From Alternaria dauci (Eukaryota; Ascomycota; Dothideomycetes; Pleosporales; Pleosporaceae), in NCBI RefSeq assembly GCF_042100115.1, contig NC_091274.1, forward strand, positions 3,038,001-3,102,000: 64,000 nucleotides of DNA, written 5' to 3'. The notes beneath the pieces were generated by a model. The model was not told where the DNA came from and made no database searches. It saw nothing but the letters and a program-made list of their open reading frames with translations. The translations under genes and the position numbers were made by a program. Each line of letters begins with the position of its first letter. The first letter of the stretch is position 1. Of the stretch, positions 10,801-22,613 are shown piece by piece.

Positions 10801-13028
10801 GCCTTGAGATCCGCATCGTGCAACCAGCTCACGCCCGCTACACTCAACTTGCGGAACTTCATTGAGTTATCCGTCAGCGTGCCCGTCTTGTCGGAGAAAA
10901 TATAGCTAATCTGGCCCAGCTCCTCATTGATGGTCGACGTGCGCGGTTCACACGGCGTATCGGAGACAGGATCGTACATGTCGATGTCCGTGTGCAGAAA
11001 GAACATTTGCGCCAGCTTGACAATCTCCAGACTCACGTAGAGCGACAAGGGAATCATGGTGTTGAACATGATGATGAAGGAGGTGAAGCTAGGGAAGAAT
11101 GCAACAGAGGAGCCACGCAGATACCACATGTCGTCTTCATTGCGCTGCCAGATCTTGTACGCCACGGCGTTGAAGATGGACAAGGCAATGACAAAGACGA
11201 CGATGAGGATGACGATGCGGTTGACGAGGCCTTGGAGCGCTGGCGCCTTGATCCGAGGGTTCTTGTTCGAGTTCATCCGGATGCGACATTCTTCTCCAGA
11301 GTAGATGACCATGCCAATCGCATCTGGTGTGTTGCGCAGGATGCTGCCTCGGAAGATGATCTCGCTGAGCGTGAGTGGCGCCTGCGTCCCGTCGACGACG
11401 ACGCGGCCTTCGAAGCTGTACAAATCGCGATTTGGATCTTCGACGACGAACTCGGCATCCGTCCGTAGGACATCTTCCTGGTCTAGAATCGTCTTGGAGA
11501 TCGAAGCCGTCGTTTGCTTGCTCTTCAGGTTCGTCTCGCCATCCAATGCCATGGTTTCCACAAACGCAACGTTATTCTCCCCGTTTGTATGCAAAAGCGC
11601 CAGATCCGCAGGCGCAGCGTCGTTCCTCTCGAGCTTGATGATGTCCCCCACGTTGATATCCTGCCACTTGATCGTCTCCCAGCGCAGGCCCTCCGACTCT
11701 GGCGAACCCACACTCGCACCATCCCCAGCGTTGTCTTTAACCGTAGCAGCAGCAACAGCATCAGAAACCCGACTCGCCCTCAGAACCTTTGCCTCCCTCT
11801 TATTCTCTTCCTGATCCGCCCTCCACCGCCTCAAATCATCATACCCTTCTTTCGCAATACTCAACGTGACAAAGAACAACAACGGCACAATCGTCGTAAA
11901 CTGCCCCGTAGTACTCAGCCCAGGAATCATCTGCAGAATCGAAATGACCAAGAAGTAAAAATTCGCCAGCTTCGAAAACTGCGCAACGAGCTGCCGCGGC
12001 ACAAAATTCCAGGCCGAGTAGCGCGTCGATCGGATCCAGTTACTCGTGTACGGCTGGGCTGTGCGTTCGTCGATGAGCGGGGTGTTGGGCGGGCGCGTAG
12101 GATCGAGAGTAATGTGACGGCCATCTTTACTCGGCGGCACGTCCTTGATTCTGAAGATGAATTTGCGAGCCCGTTCCGCTGCGTCTTTTATCTGCTTGGC
12201 CATATTCGCCCTTCGACTCGCTGTTTTCCGCGAGACACGGGATGAAAGCGCGAGGGGCCCGTCTCCGCCCATCTTCTTCTGCGAGATATCCGACGCTGAA
12301 CTCGCATAATCCAAATGCTCGGGCGCGACCGTGATAATCGCATCTCCGCTCTTGGGCGACGCAGCAAAGCCACTGGTCACTTCGGCGTGATGGCCCATGC
12401 GAGCGTGTGCCTGCGGTTTCCGGAGCCCTTCTTCCAACTCGATATGTGTATCGTCGTCCTGCGTCGTATCATGAACGTTTCTCCGGAATAGCGCGCTGCG
12501 AAGCGAGTATCCACGATTCCTCGACGCAGGCGACAAGGGCGAGCGACCGGGTCCATTCCGTGGTGCGCGCGAGGACGACGCTTCAGCTTCTGCGTGCGCC
12601 AGAGCCAGGTCTTGCGGAGAAAGGTTGTGCGTATTCAGCGTCAGATGCGGGGTTCCAGTTCCAGTTCCAGTTCCAGTCCCAGCCCGTGTGCTCTCCTGCC
12701 CACGCCCAAAGTCAGTCGAGAAGCGTACCCGCGGCACCTCATCAGTCGTCAGTCGCGCAACGCCGGGCCGCGCCGTACTTTCCACGCCCGAGGTCCTCGA
12801 GCGCGGCTCATCCGCCGTATCCGCAATCGCATACGTCGTGTTTGTATGTGCACCCTGTGCTGCGGTGCTTCGCGTCGCGGGTGCGAGTTCGTCCTCGTCG
12901 TGCGATGCTGCGGAATGACGACGCCTTATCCCTCCTCCTTCTGCACCTGCACTCGCATCCCCACCACTTGCTCCTCCACTCGCACTACCTCCAATCCCAG
13001 CATTCGATGCATCGGGCGCATGCGACAT
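7891..13028 (-). CDS. DNF3: P4-type ATPase, phospholipid flippase, Dnf3-like
   Basis: P4-ATPases move phospholipids from the outer to the cytosolic leaflet of Golgi, endosome and plasma membranes and support vesicle traffic and polar growth. Exons 13028-8509 and 8443-7891 flank a 65-nt intron (8508-8444; GTACGT, GCTAAC, CAG), giving 1690 aa. Motifs in order are DGETNLK of the actuator domain (~495), phosphorylation loop DKTGTLT (Asp ~713), MLTGDKRETAIN (~1197) and GDGANDIAMIQEAHVGIGI (~1311), followed by the C-terminal membrane helices. The N-terminal segment YTSNWIRSTRYSAWNFVP and KEGYDDLRRWRAD favour the Dnf3 branch over Drs2, Dnf1/2 or Neo1, from memory. About 280 disordered N-terminal residues include a short Gly-Thr tandem repeat. 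Confidence 0.9.
12640..12690. repeat. Short tandem hexanucleotide repeat inside the flippase gene
   Basis: The unit 'ccagtt' (or a one-base variant) recurs about five times. On the coding strand it specifies alternating Gly-Thr in the disordered N-terminus, so unit gain or loss keeps the frame. Confidence 0.7.
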
Positions 13029-14579
13029 GGTATCCAGTCATTCCCCTCTCTCTCGTCGCGTCCGGATGTTTGTTTGTGCTTGAGTAGCAGCAGTAGCAGC
13101 AGTAGAAAAGGTTCTAGCCTTGGGGGTGGGTGGCCCATCCCCAGCCGTTCCGCAGCAGACCGGTCTAGCGGCTTGTCCAACACGAGGATTACGACGTCAA
13201 GTGCCTCTTGGTGCAGTCTTGGAAGCGATGTTAATTACGCGGCCATGAGCGATAACTGCGATTGGCAGCAGACGCAATCACTTTTTGGAAGATTGCGATG
13301 AATGGAAAACAGCAAGAAGCAATCCCAGTCAGTCATGGTTGTGGTGCGCAGTCAAGTTAAATCACAATCAGCAACGCGGCGCTGACTACCGTACCCCATC
13401 CACATCCATGCAACTCACCAGCCTATTTCAGGCCTAACGCAACGTAGCCCAAACGGCCAACCTCATTCCCCGGGGGTTGAGCGCAAGCCACGTTTCTACC
13501 ACGCGCTGTATGTACTGTACTGTAATGTGCGCGTTGCTGCCCCTCCTTCCATGTGGACTTTACTTGCAGCGCTGGCTTGCATATGTCATGCACCCCAAGC
13601 TATGTATTTGCTTTTCCTATGGTTCTGATCAGCAACAAAATGAAAATCAGCCCCGCTTACTCCAGGGATTGAGTGCACGTGGGTGGAAGGGGGTGCGCAA
13701 ATACACGCGATATATGTCATCCACAAACTGAGTGAAGTATTCGTTCCTACTATGACTGGGCAAAAGACTTCCGTCCGTACTATCCATGGACCCCACTCGC
13801 TCGAGCTGGAAGTCACCACCCGACGCGGCGAACATGACATCTGGACCGGACCCTGTTGCGCGCGGCTGCAAGTTCCCACCAATCGGCTTCTAACCACCAC
13901 AGTCACGGAGTGCAGGGAGAGTGCTTGTTAGCCATCTGTCTATCTGTCCATCTGCATCTGAACAAGTGTCAAACAATATCATAGTAATATTAGACCTCTA
14001 CAGAACATAATCGATGAGTTGCTAATCCATTTGAACATGTCAAAAACTTTGATTCAATACGAATGCATTTTGATTCCATAGCCATTCACTTGCACCGATA
14101 TAAAAAAACGCACACACTTCAACAAACTTACTACCATGCTCCGGAACCCGTGGCTTTTGATAAAAGACCAACCTATGCTAATAATGCTGTCCGACTCCCA
14201 AATGATATGGTATAGTTTCATTGCTCCTCTCTCTCTCTGTCTGCCCTCTGCACACCATCTCCATCTCCTTCTCTCTTCTTCTCTCTCTCCTTCTCTCCCT
14301 CTCTCCGAAAGTAATCCAACGCCCCTTAGATTTCCCCTTCCTCCCCTTCGCATTCTGTGGTATCCGGTAGTCGTGTCGCTCATTAACTTCTGAGGAAAAA
14401 AGAAAAAAGATTATAATCTGAGAAGAGAAAACAAAAAACATAGAAAAGAAAAAAGCCCAGCGCCATGCAATATGCAGCCAGAAAACAACCATTTCCGACA
14501 AACGATTCCAATGATGATAATCGGTGAAGAAACAAAGCAAACCAGGGATGACGAACTACACCATACTGCAGTAGTAACC
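13029..14579. other. Intergenic, 1.55 kb
   Basis: 5' region of the flippase gene and 3' region of samB. Holds a CAG/AGT microsatellite near 13085-13105 and a long pyrimidine tract (14226-14305). Short ORFs are unconvincing. Confidence 0.55.
14226..14305. repeat. Polypyrimidine (CT/CTT) tract
   Basis: About 80 bp almost entirely of C and T on the + strand, imperfect CT and CTT repeats, lying just downstream of the samB stop codon. Confidence 0.8.
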
Positions 14580-16418
14580 TCAACTCGCAGCAACACACCA
14601 ATGCCGATGAAACACCCACGCACTCTTCTGACACTCCTTGCTACAATACTTTGTCCGTCTACACCTCCTACACTTCGCAAACTGCCTCGTATACTCCTCC
14701 CACCGCCCACACTGATAATACGCACACTGCCTAATCCCGCCCCTCGAATCATCCTTGCGGCACAAATTGCGCATGACGACACTGGCCCAGTACTGCATGT
14801 CCGACGTATGATGGCGCACCGTAAACTGCTCGACGAGCGGGAAAATGTTGAAATCGTCCGGGAGTTCATATTCTTCTAGCTCTTCTTCTTGTTCCTCAGT
14901 TTCTCCTTCGGTAGATGCTTTGGGCGTCTTGGCTTCGGGGTCGAGCAGCTCATCAGCGATTTTGAGCTTGGGTACGAGATGGGATTTTTGAAAGTAGGTC
15001 CGTAGGTTGCAGTATTTTGACACGTAGGCGAGGAGTTGGAGCGACATGAGCACGTCTTCGTCGCGGGGCATGGCGGCGAGCACGCTCGCCGATGCATTAC
15101 GCTCTTGCTGGTAGCGTGGGAGCCACGGAGGCGGCGGGTTCGTGTTTACGACGTTGATGGTCGGCGGCATGGGCGAGAAGCCCGTGATTGGGTTGTTTGG
15201 TGGTGTGTTGGTGGGGTTGATTAGACTGCCGTCGAGAGCAGGGCGGTGGGTAATGTTGAACGTCTCGTTGTTCTCGTCGGTGCCTTCTGAAGGGGCAGCA
15301 ATCGGAACGGGTGTGTTGCCGGCATCGAGCATCTCTGCGTTGTCGACAATGTCAGCCATGTTGATTTCGTTGTTCTGGATGCCGACGATTGGCTCGTTGA
15401 CCGACGGACCAGCCGCCGTTGCAGCCTCTGCAGACATGTCATCTTGGTGTGCCTCTAGGTCCGACTCTCCTGATACAGACAGTTGGTGTCGGATAGATGG
15501 GCGGCGGCGTGTTCGAGCGAGCCCCGCTCTCGGGCTCGTCTGGCGTGCCTGTGGGGCACTCGGGGTGGTCGGTGACTCTGGTTGGGAAGTGATCTCCCCT
15601 TGCAGGGCAGGGAGCATGGAAGGCAGTCGATCGGCATCTCGCACCGGCCGTAGCGCAAAAGCATCGGGGGCTGGCTCCATGGAGGGCAATGCCGTAACCA
15701 ATGGCTGACCCAGATTACGCGTGTTGTTGCCGGGTGCACCAAACAGCTGAGGCCGCCCCTCGTGGCTGCGATGGTGATGGTGGTGCGGAGGTCGACCACG
15801 TGTAAATGTTGTCCGTTCAGGAGGGGAGCTCAGTGAGAAAGCGGGAATGGGAGTCGCGTCAGCCAGAGACTCGGCTGGCTGGGGAATCTCGATCGGAGGG
15901 GGTATGATGCGGCGTGTCCGATCCGCTCGGTGTGCAGAGCTCGACGCAATCTCGCCTGTCCGCGACGAGTGGTGGCGGCTCGATGCGCCGAGACGTGCAG
16001 ACTTGTGAATTTCGGCTTCGGCGCGTGCCCGCATCTTGTCGACGACCTTGATGTAGTTGTCGAGGATGGAGGCGATGACGGGCACCATGTCGGCCTCGAC
16101 GACTCGCGTCCTGACGTTCTCGGAGCCACGCACGCCGATGTTGAAGATGCACTGGAAGGCCAGGTTCCACTTCCACATGTCCATCATGTCCTTGCTCCGG
16201 CCTTCCTTGAGGATGCATATCAGGCGCTCGATGCCGCCGTCGACGGTGAGAATGTCGCGTATGCGTGCCGAGGACGTGGTGAGGTAGGCGAGGTGGTTGA
16301 GCGAGTTGATGAGCGGGAGGGTCGATGTGCAGTCGAGGGCGCGGCGGTCGTAGAGGGCCGTGGTGATGCCGACCGAGGCCTTGTTGGCGTTGGGGATGCT
16401 AAAGTTGACTTCGCGCAT
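14580..16418 (-). CDS. samB: MYND zinc-finger protein SamB/Mub1
   Basis: Single-exon gene, 612 aa. SamB of Aspergillus (Mub1 in yeast) controls development and septum or metula positioning; yeast Mub1 works with the ubiquitin ligase Ubr2. The N-terminus (MREVNFSIPNANKASVGITT, then an armadillo-like helical stretch to ~130) is the highly conserved family signature. The final ~48 residues form the MYND finger: Cys pairs CAYYQC, CRRC and CSKEC followed by HRHWC. The middle is disordered, Pro/Ser-rich, with a His run (~215-225). The start is secure because the first Met begins the conserved block. It is divergent from the CorA-type gene, with 1.36 kb between the two starts. Confidence 0.92.
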   Translation of the reverse strand: MREVNFSIPNANKASVGITTALYDRRALDCTSTLPLINSLNHLAYLTTSSARIRDILTVDGGIERLICILKEGRSKDMMDMWKWNLAFQCIFNIGVRGSENVRTRVVEADMVPVIASILDNYIKVVDKMRARAEAEIHKSARLGASSRHHSSRTGEIASSSAHRADRTRRIIPPPIEIPQPAESLADATPIPAFSLSSPPERTTFTRGRPPHHHHHRSHEGRPQLFGAPGNNTRNLGQPLVTALPSMEPAPDAFALRPVRDADRLPSMLPALQGEITSQPESPTTPSAPQARQTSPRAGLARTRRRPSIRHQLSVSGESDLEAHQDDMSAEAATAAGPSVNEPIVGIQNNEINMADIVDNAEMLDAGNTPVPIAAPSEGTDENNETFNITHRPALDGSLINPTNTPPNNPITGFSPMPPTINVVNTNPPPPWLPRYQQERNASASVLAAMPRDEDVLMSLQLLAYVSKYCNLRTYFQKSHLVPKLKIADELLDPEAKTPKASTEGETEEQEEELEEYELPDDFNIFPLVEQFTVRHHTSDMQYWASVVMRNLCRKDDSRGGIRQCAYYQCGRWEEYTRQFAKCRRCRRTKYCSKECQKSAWVFHRHWCVAAS

Positions 16419-17780
16419 GGTGGGTGGTGCGTGGTGCTGTGAGGTGCCGTCGGAGGGCGGGAGGGAGGAAGGTGCGTGGACAGCCGGCGGTTGTTTGTTG
16501 TGGGCTCAGGCGCTGACTGAGGCTTTGGAGGGGCCCGTGTGGTGATGGTCGTCGACGACGAGACGGCGGTGCCGAGCAAACGTGGTGCGGCTCCTCGAGG
16601 GTGGGCGAGGGCCGACGGCGTCGTGTGACACGGCTAGCAACCGGACTCGGGCGAGACGGGCGGCTGAGGGGGCAGCGGCCAGTCGGGCAGACGACGATGG
16701 GCAGTGCAGCGCGATGGCGATGGGCGTCGGCGCTGTGCCCTGGCGATGGGGCGTGTTTGCTGGTGTTAGGGGCACGAGGATTGCTTCACGGGCGCGGGCT
16801 GGGAGGCAAGAGCGCTCTCTCGCGTCGCAGTCGTCGGCCACGCAACACTGGGGGTCCGTGGCAGCGTCGTCTTCTATGGGCTGTCGTGCTAAGGCTGGAC
16901 TATGCTATGTTGGATGAGGCTGGCGGCGATGAATGCGTTGTAGAGAGGCGGTTCGGGTGAGAGGTCATGGGCAGTGGAGCAGCTAGTCCCACTGTTAAGG
17001 ATTGGCACGCCGCCCAGAACGGTAGCCTCGAACCGCTAATTTCATGCACCGAAATGACTGCTCTCGACAGCTTACATAGGACACTACGCGCACACTACTG
17101 ATTGCAAATACTCGCTCTCGTCGACGGCTGACCATGGCAAACACGTGTCGACAGTCATCCTCGCCCACTGCTCCTCGTTCCCTGACTGATTGACGCCCAA
17201 GCACCTCACCCAAACTCTCACGCCATAGGTGGCGTGCTACCTCTGCTAATGCCATGCAGCCATGAAACCTCTGCACCCACACATTTGCCAGCAGACGCTC
17301 GCTATCAAAGGCTCGTCTGCAGCCGCCTGCATGATTCGGCGGCTTTGTCGAGGCTGCGTGGGGCGCCGGCCGACTGCACGATGCTGCTGACAAAGACGCT
17401 CCTCTTCTTCGGCGCCTGTGTCACCATAAGAGCGGCGGCTCGACGCACCTGACTAAACACCTTTCAGGACGAGAGAATGCATCGCTTTGCTGATATCCAC
17501 ATTTGCTAACCTACGTACATGTGAATAACGAGTGGTGTGAATGGCTCTGCGGGGTGCAGCGTCTCCTCGCACCTGTCCCGTAACGATGGAGCTCATTGGC
17601 ACATGAAACTTCTCCGCAGCCCAGTGGTTGTGACTTCACAACGCGTCTGCAGACGAGAACCCCAGCTCCAACCCGCTCGCCGTTTGCACGTCGCTGCCAA
17701 TGGCTGTCGCATTTATTCTTTACTCTCGTTAACCTATTGACTTGGCTCAGAACTCACAGAGTGTAATTCAGCAGACCGCC
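16419..17780. other. Divergent intergenic region, 1.36 kb
   Basis: Carries the promoters of samB (-) and the CorA-type gene (+). GC-rich near samB. Long antisense ORFs here have skewed composition and no domains. Confidence 0.6.
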
Positions 17781-19850
17781 ATGTCGTCTCCTCACGAGAC
17801 CAAAGTCCAAGACTTTGCATCCGCTCCACCCGCGCCCGACCAGCCAGAGCGCTCTGCTTCAGATTCGGCCGCGCCTCCGCATCTGTCCATCGACACGCAG
17901 CTCGACGAGCAGCGACGTCGCGGCCGCTCTGCCACTGCCACGACCGCGACTGCAGCGCACCCCAACCCAGACGAGCTCCTTTCCCCTGATCGCTTCTCGG
18001 TAGACTCGACCCTCCGCCGGCGCATCACCCGATCGCACACTGTAAAGCACTACCAGTCCCCAACGCGCCCGTACCAGCACCAGGAGCCAGGTGCAGAGCC
18101 GGGTGTCGACACAAAAAACGAGACCGATGCGGCCAACTACCACCACCTCTACGCGCGCTGCCAGATTACCGTCGTCGACTTCTCCGACGAGCGCGTCGAG
18201 TGCCACGAACTCGACAACGACACACTCGAGGACTTTCTCAACTATCCAAAAGAAGACTGGGTAGCATGTCGGTGGATCAACGTCAACGGCCTGTCCTGGG
18301 ACGTCATCCGTACCCTGGGAAACCACAAGCAGCTGCACAGGCTGGCGATTGAGGATCTGATGAGCACCCAGAGCCGGACCAAGGTGGACTGGTACTCTGA
18401 CCAGGCCTTCCTGCTCCTCACCCTGTCCAAGCTTGTCCGCACGCCCATGGACGAGGATTCCGAGAGCGACTCCGACTCGGATTCCGACGACAGCGAGCGA
18501 CGCCGGCACAGGGCGCAATCGCGCTCGCGCTCCCGCCACCCGCAGAAGCGGAAGCCCAAGAAACCGTCGCTGTTCAAACGAGCAAAGAACCTGCTCTTCC
18601 CCCCAAGCGAAGACAAGAAGCAGATGCGCCAGGACGAGATGATGAGCACGCTAGACGGCCTAGAGAAGCAACTCGACGGCACGCCTTTTGAGAAAATCAA
18701 AATGTCGACGCCCCCTGCAACAACGGCCGTACGCACCCTGCAGCGATACCGCGGTGGTTACAACCTCGACCGCATCGTCTACCTCGAACAGCACTCTGCG
18801 CTCACGGAAAAACACCTCACCGTCAGCGTGGAGCAAGTCAGCATCTTCCTGCTCGCCGACAACTCTGTCATTTCCTTTTTTGAGCACTCGGCCGACGACG
18901 TCGAAGACATGATCTTAAAACGTCTCCGCACTGAAGATACCATCCTCCGCCGCAGCCAGGACAGCAGCATGATTGTGCAAGCCATCATCGACGCCATTGT
19001 CGATCTCGCTATCCCTGTTGTTGCCGCGTATGAAGACGCGATGGGCGAGTTGGAGCTGGATGTCTTGGAAGACCCGGAATTGCATCACTCTCAGCTGCTG
19101 TATCTGCTTACGTCTGAGTTGTCGATTCTGAGAAACACGATTCAGCCGATTGTCTCGCTGATCAATTCGCTGCGTGACCACAAGGCGGATCCGATGGCGC
19201 AGGCGGTGCAGGCGATGAGCTTGCATTCGAATATGTCGTCGACGACGGGGAGTCTTGCTACCCGCAAGACCATGTCGAGTATTAATATCAGTCCGTTGGC
19301 GCATACGTATCTGGGCGATGTCGAGGACCATTGTATCATGATTACGTCGTCGCTGGACACGATGCGTCGCGCGGCAGATAACTTGATCGATCTCATTTTC
19401 AACATGATGGGCGCGTTTCAGAACGAGAGCATGAAGACTTTGACCGCTGTTACCATCTTCTTCCTCCCGCTGACCTTTCTGGTCGGATACTTTGGTCAAA
19501 ATTTTGAGCGGTTTAATGGCGTGCAGCACCATTCTGATGCGTTCTTTTGGGTTATTGCGGTGCCCGTGATGGTTGTTACACTGTTGGTGCTTATGGCGGA
19601 TCGCATTGTGAGGAAGGTGAGGAGGTGGATGGGCAGGCTGAAGAGGAGGGAGGCGAAGAGAAGGGCGGTGAGGAGGGGGAAAGTGGGGACGAGGGGGATA
19701 CTGGGCGATGGGATTGGGTTGAGTGGTCATTCGGGAGGAGGGAATGGGTTGTTGGGGAAGGATGGGACGAGGGGGATGAGTCAGGGGCAGGGCATGAGGC
19801 ATAAGAGGAGGCAGACGTTGTATAGTAAGGGGAATATTGGGAGTTTTTAG
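17781..19850 (+). CDS. CorA-family divalent cation transporter
   Basis: CorA proteins are pentameric Mg2+ or metal ion channels of the plasma or vacuolar membrane (Alr1 and Mnr2 in yeast). The first real ATG is at 17781 (689 aa); the frame is open upstream only through non-ATG codons. A disordered N-terminus is followed by the CorA soluble domain with [15 protein letters not shown] and [10 protein letters not shown] (~residues 175-200) and a Ser/Asp- and Arg-rich insert. Long helices follow, then two terminal membrane spans: [16 protein letters not shown] (~560-575) and [19 protein letters not shown] (~590-610). The selectivity-loop position reads GQN rather than canonical GMN. The tail is Gly/Arg/Lys-rich. 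The ion transported is uncertain. Confidence 0.88.
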   Translation: MSSPHETKVQDFASAPPAPDQPERSASDSAAPPHLSIDTQLDEQRRRGRSATATTATAAHPNPDELLSPDRFSVDSTLRRRITRSHTVKHYQSPTRPYQHQEPGAEPGVDTKNETDAANYHHLYARCQITVVDFSDERVECHELDNDTLEDFLNYPKEDWVACRWINVNGLSWDVIRTLGNHKQLHRLAIEDLMSTQSRTKVDWYSDQAFLLLTLSKLVRTPMDEDSESDSDSDSDDSERRRHRAQSRSRSRHPQKRKPKKPSLFKRAKNLLFPPSEDKKQMRQDEMMSTLDGLEKQLDGTPFEKIKMSTPPATTAVRTLQRYRGGYNLDRIVYLEQHSALTEKHLTVSVEQVSIFLLADNSVISFFEHSADDVEDMILKRLRTEDTILRRSQDSSMIVQAIIDAIVDLAIPVVAAYEDAMGELELDVLEDPELHHSQLLYLLTSELSILRNTIQPIVSLINSLRDHKADPMAQAVQAMSLHSNMSSTTGSLATRKTMSSINISPLAHTYLGDVEDHCIMITSSLDTMRRAADNLIDLIFNMMGAFQNESMKTLTAVTIFFLPLTFLVGYFGQNFERFNGVQHHSDAFFWVIAVPVMVVTLLVLMADRIVRKVRRWMGRLKRREAKRRAVRRGKVGTRGILGDGIGLSGHSGGGNGLLGKDGTRGMSQGQGMRHKRRQTLYSKGNIGSF

Positions 19851-20723
19851 ATGGGGAATTCTTGTCTTTATGTTGAATGAGGATGGGTGTGGTAAGTAGC
19901 ATTGAACTGGAGTTGGGCATGACTAATAGATTTGACATTGTTTTCTGCTTCGCGCTCATACCTCCTTATTCCCACTCATCTACCTCCCATCTCTCTCTCT
20001 CTCTTTCTCTGTTTATATCGGCTTACTTTGCCATATTGCAGGATCTCATGGGATTATGGAGAAGCATGTTGATAGCCAGTTGCAGACCGGTCTAGGCTTC
20101 TGCAGATCTCTCTCTCTCTCTCTTCGTGGTCATTAATGCACGCTATACAAGGGGTGGAAATTGAACACTCTGTGATTGTCGGGGCAGAGTATTGTTATGT
20201 GAGGAGAAGACCAAAAGCCCCCCCGAAGTTGCTTGGATAGAGTATTGCTATATAAAGGAATGTTAAGAGAGGAGAAAGATTCTAGAGAAAAGGATAGTAC
20301 CTAGGCTATATACTTACGGTCTGTAGGATTACCTGATTTCTCTCTTTCATAGAGAAGGTCAAACGCTCCCCTGTAGTTACTTAGTAGGGTGTCCGATTTT
20401 CCTCTTTGTATAGCGAGGATGCATGATTCCAAGCAAAGAGAGCCAACGGACCGAGAGGAGTATTAAATTAATCGTCCACAACGAGGAGTAGTATCTTTGT
20501 CTAGGTCTCCGCTATCAACTACAGCCGCCACAAGACATGGATCCAGACGATATGCCTTCCTATTTCTCGACCGGTATTAATTTGCCTTGGACCAAACACC
20601 AGCCCGTTTGCTCAACCATCCGATCCACCCAACAGAACCCAGCGTCCAAAACCTCCAGATCATGTCTAGCCGCGAAGGTTGCCGTTCCAGTCACGGTACG
20701 GGCAGCCCGACTCGCTATCACAC
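19851..20723. other. Intergenic, 873 bp
   Basis: Contains TC dinucleotide runs at ~19992-20010 and ~20108-20122. Between 20195 and 20420 lie two short diverged related segments around 'ttgctatataaagg' and its near-inverse, suggesting old repeat debris. No gene recognised. Confidence 0.5.
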
Positions 20724-21243
20724 CTATTCTTTCCCTTTGGACAAGGCTGGCCCCTTCCAGTCCTGATATCGCAGCAATCGGCATTCTATCATTTTTTTTG
20801 CACAATCAGCCATTCCATTCCAGTTCATTCCAGCGTGCAATCAATCGACAAGGGAGGGATAAAAGCAGGCAAAACTTACACATTTCGAGCTAGGAATACC
20901 CATGTTTATGCAAAAGTTCTTGGACTCTGCGTTGCCGACTTGGGTGCATGCTATGCCGCCGTTTTGCCGGAGACAGGCGTCTGCGCCCTGGTCGCCGCCC
21001 CAGCAGCAGTCTTTGTCGCCGACGGTACCGAAGCCGCCGCCGATGTTGCACTGAATGGGCGTGTTGTGTTAGCGGGAGATGGTTTTCTGTGTTTTTCTTT
21101 TGGATCTGGATGGGCAGGAAAGGGCTTAGGAATGAGAGAGAGGGGAGAGCGAGAGAGGGGGAGAGTGGGATAGAGAAACGTACGATGGCGTTGACACTGA
21201 CGGCCAGGGCCAGAGTGATGAGGGATGAGGCGGCGAATTTCAT
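20724..21243 (-). CDS. Small secreted cysteine-rich protein (effector-like), three exons
   Basis: Rebuilt from exons 21243-21184, 21050-20880 and 20762-20724. Introns are 21183-21051 (GTACGT, CTAAC, CAG; 133 nt) and 20879-20763 (GTAAGT, GCTGAT, CAG; 117 nt). All three exons are whole codons and the product is 89 aa. Residues 1-19 (MKFAASSLITLALAVSVNA) are a textbook signal peptide. The mature part is Gly-rich with seven cysteines at 21, 35, 36, 46, 55, 67 and 77 and ends SKCDWKGPALSKGKE. Size, secretion and Cys content match fungal small secreted proteins that act in host interaction or antibiosis; no family was recognised, so the role is unknown. The odd Cys count could mean one free thiol. 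Confidence 0.78.
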
Positions 21244-22613
21244 CTTGTTGATTCTGGGAGATGGAGAGGCTGGTGTTGGTGAGAAGTGGAGGGAGCTGAG
21301 TATTTGTGGAGAGGTATCGTCTGCGGGGAGCGGGTCTTTAATAGTAGAAATTCACTGTTGAATGGGCGTGTGCTTTGGTGGTAGACTTGCTATAGCAAGA
21401 CTATCACCATGGCATCGGGCACACCGTTTGTGTGAATACCAAGCAGTAGCAAAAGGCCCGACTGATGTATGCATTCCTTTGTCTAGACTGGAGACGTTCG
21501 CTCACGTCACAATTTAACCTCAAAGCATGGGTGAAATACTTTGCAACTATCTCGACAATGCAGGACGAATCCTTCCGGTGATATCTTGGGTACGCTAGTA
21601 TGAGTCTCCTTCTACACTTGGCATCGTCTTGGCGGCTCTTCGAGTTCTGCCGTTGGGAGCTGGCGTGGCTACGTGCGTAAGCTGCTTTCTGGCTGTCATG
21701 CGGCTCTTTTGTTCGCGTATCTGCTTCCGAATCTTGAATTGGACCAAAACAATCGTTGTTTAGCATCCGACCAAAGTGATTCCTTTCTGCAAGCGGTCAA
21801 AGTGATGCTTGATATGCCATGCGTCCGGTCAAAGCTCTCCTCAAAGTACAGCTTCTGGACCATTTCAGACCCGGTGCTTTCAAGTACCCAATCGTGCTCA
21901 CTATCCATGTTGTGCATCGCAGTATGAGGTGTGTGGCGGAGGCTCTGGTTGCGCGGCGCGAATTACTCTACTTGTTGAAGTTTTGTGGAGGTTTGATTTG
22001 GATCTTCCATCGATCATATTGGCCTTAGCGCTGAGTAATGAAGTTGACGCCATCTAGCCCAAAGTGGTACCCGATCTGCTTGGCTAAGCCGAATATAGCA
22101 CTAGTGCAAGGCGGCTAACCCATGCTGGAAAGTGAGCTCTGGGGGAGACGAATGCTTAGACATGCGATCCTTGCGCCATGGCTGAACAAGGCCGATGTCT
22201 GGAGAGCCTCACGCGCTAGTGCTGGAACCGTACTTGGTTCTCTTCATGGCATGATTCTGAGCTGCAGACTGAGAGTCATGTCGTGCTTGTTGTACCGAGC
22301 GGTGGCATTCATATGAGTTCATTTGCTAGTCGGAACTGTGGAATAACGGTACAGCCGAGTTTGCAATTGCCCCTGGGCGATCGTTTCTCGATTCTGCTCA
22401 ACGCCGGTGGTGAGACTAGTCACCCTCAGCACGACGCCCACGACGTCCAACTCAAGTGGATTCCCAGGTACGTTTATGATCAACCAGCAATGATATAAAG
22501 GCACATGCTCTGCTGCCCTTCTCCAGCAACCATTTGTCATTGTCGCTCTTTCTCTCTGCACGGCTATCCAATCTTTTACAATCTTGGAAGAATTTCACTT
22601 CCCAATCTCTACA
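21244..22613. other. Intergenic, 1.37 kb
   Basis: Divergent promoter region between two small secreted protein genes. No convincing ORF. Confidence 0.5.
22494..22500 (+). promoter_or_regulatory. TATA-box-like element upstream of small secreted protein gene
   Basis: TATAAAG lies 120 bp before the ATG at 22614, in an otherwise ordinary leader that ends CTACAATG. Confidence 0.45.

Noticed and set aside
14226..14305. Polypyrimidine tract considered as a promoter CT-box
   Set aside because: It lies downstream of samB and far from any + gene start.
15930..16442. 170-codon + ORF opposite samB
   Set aside because: Antisense shadow of a conserved coding exon.
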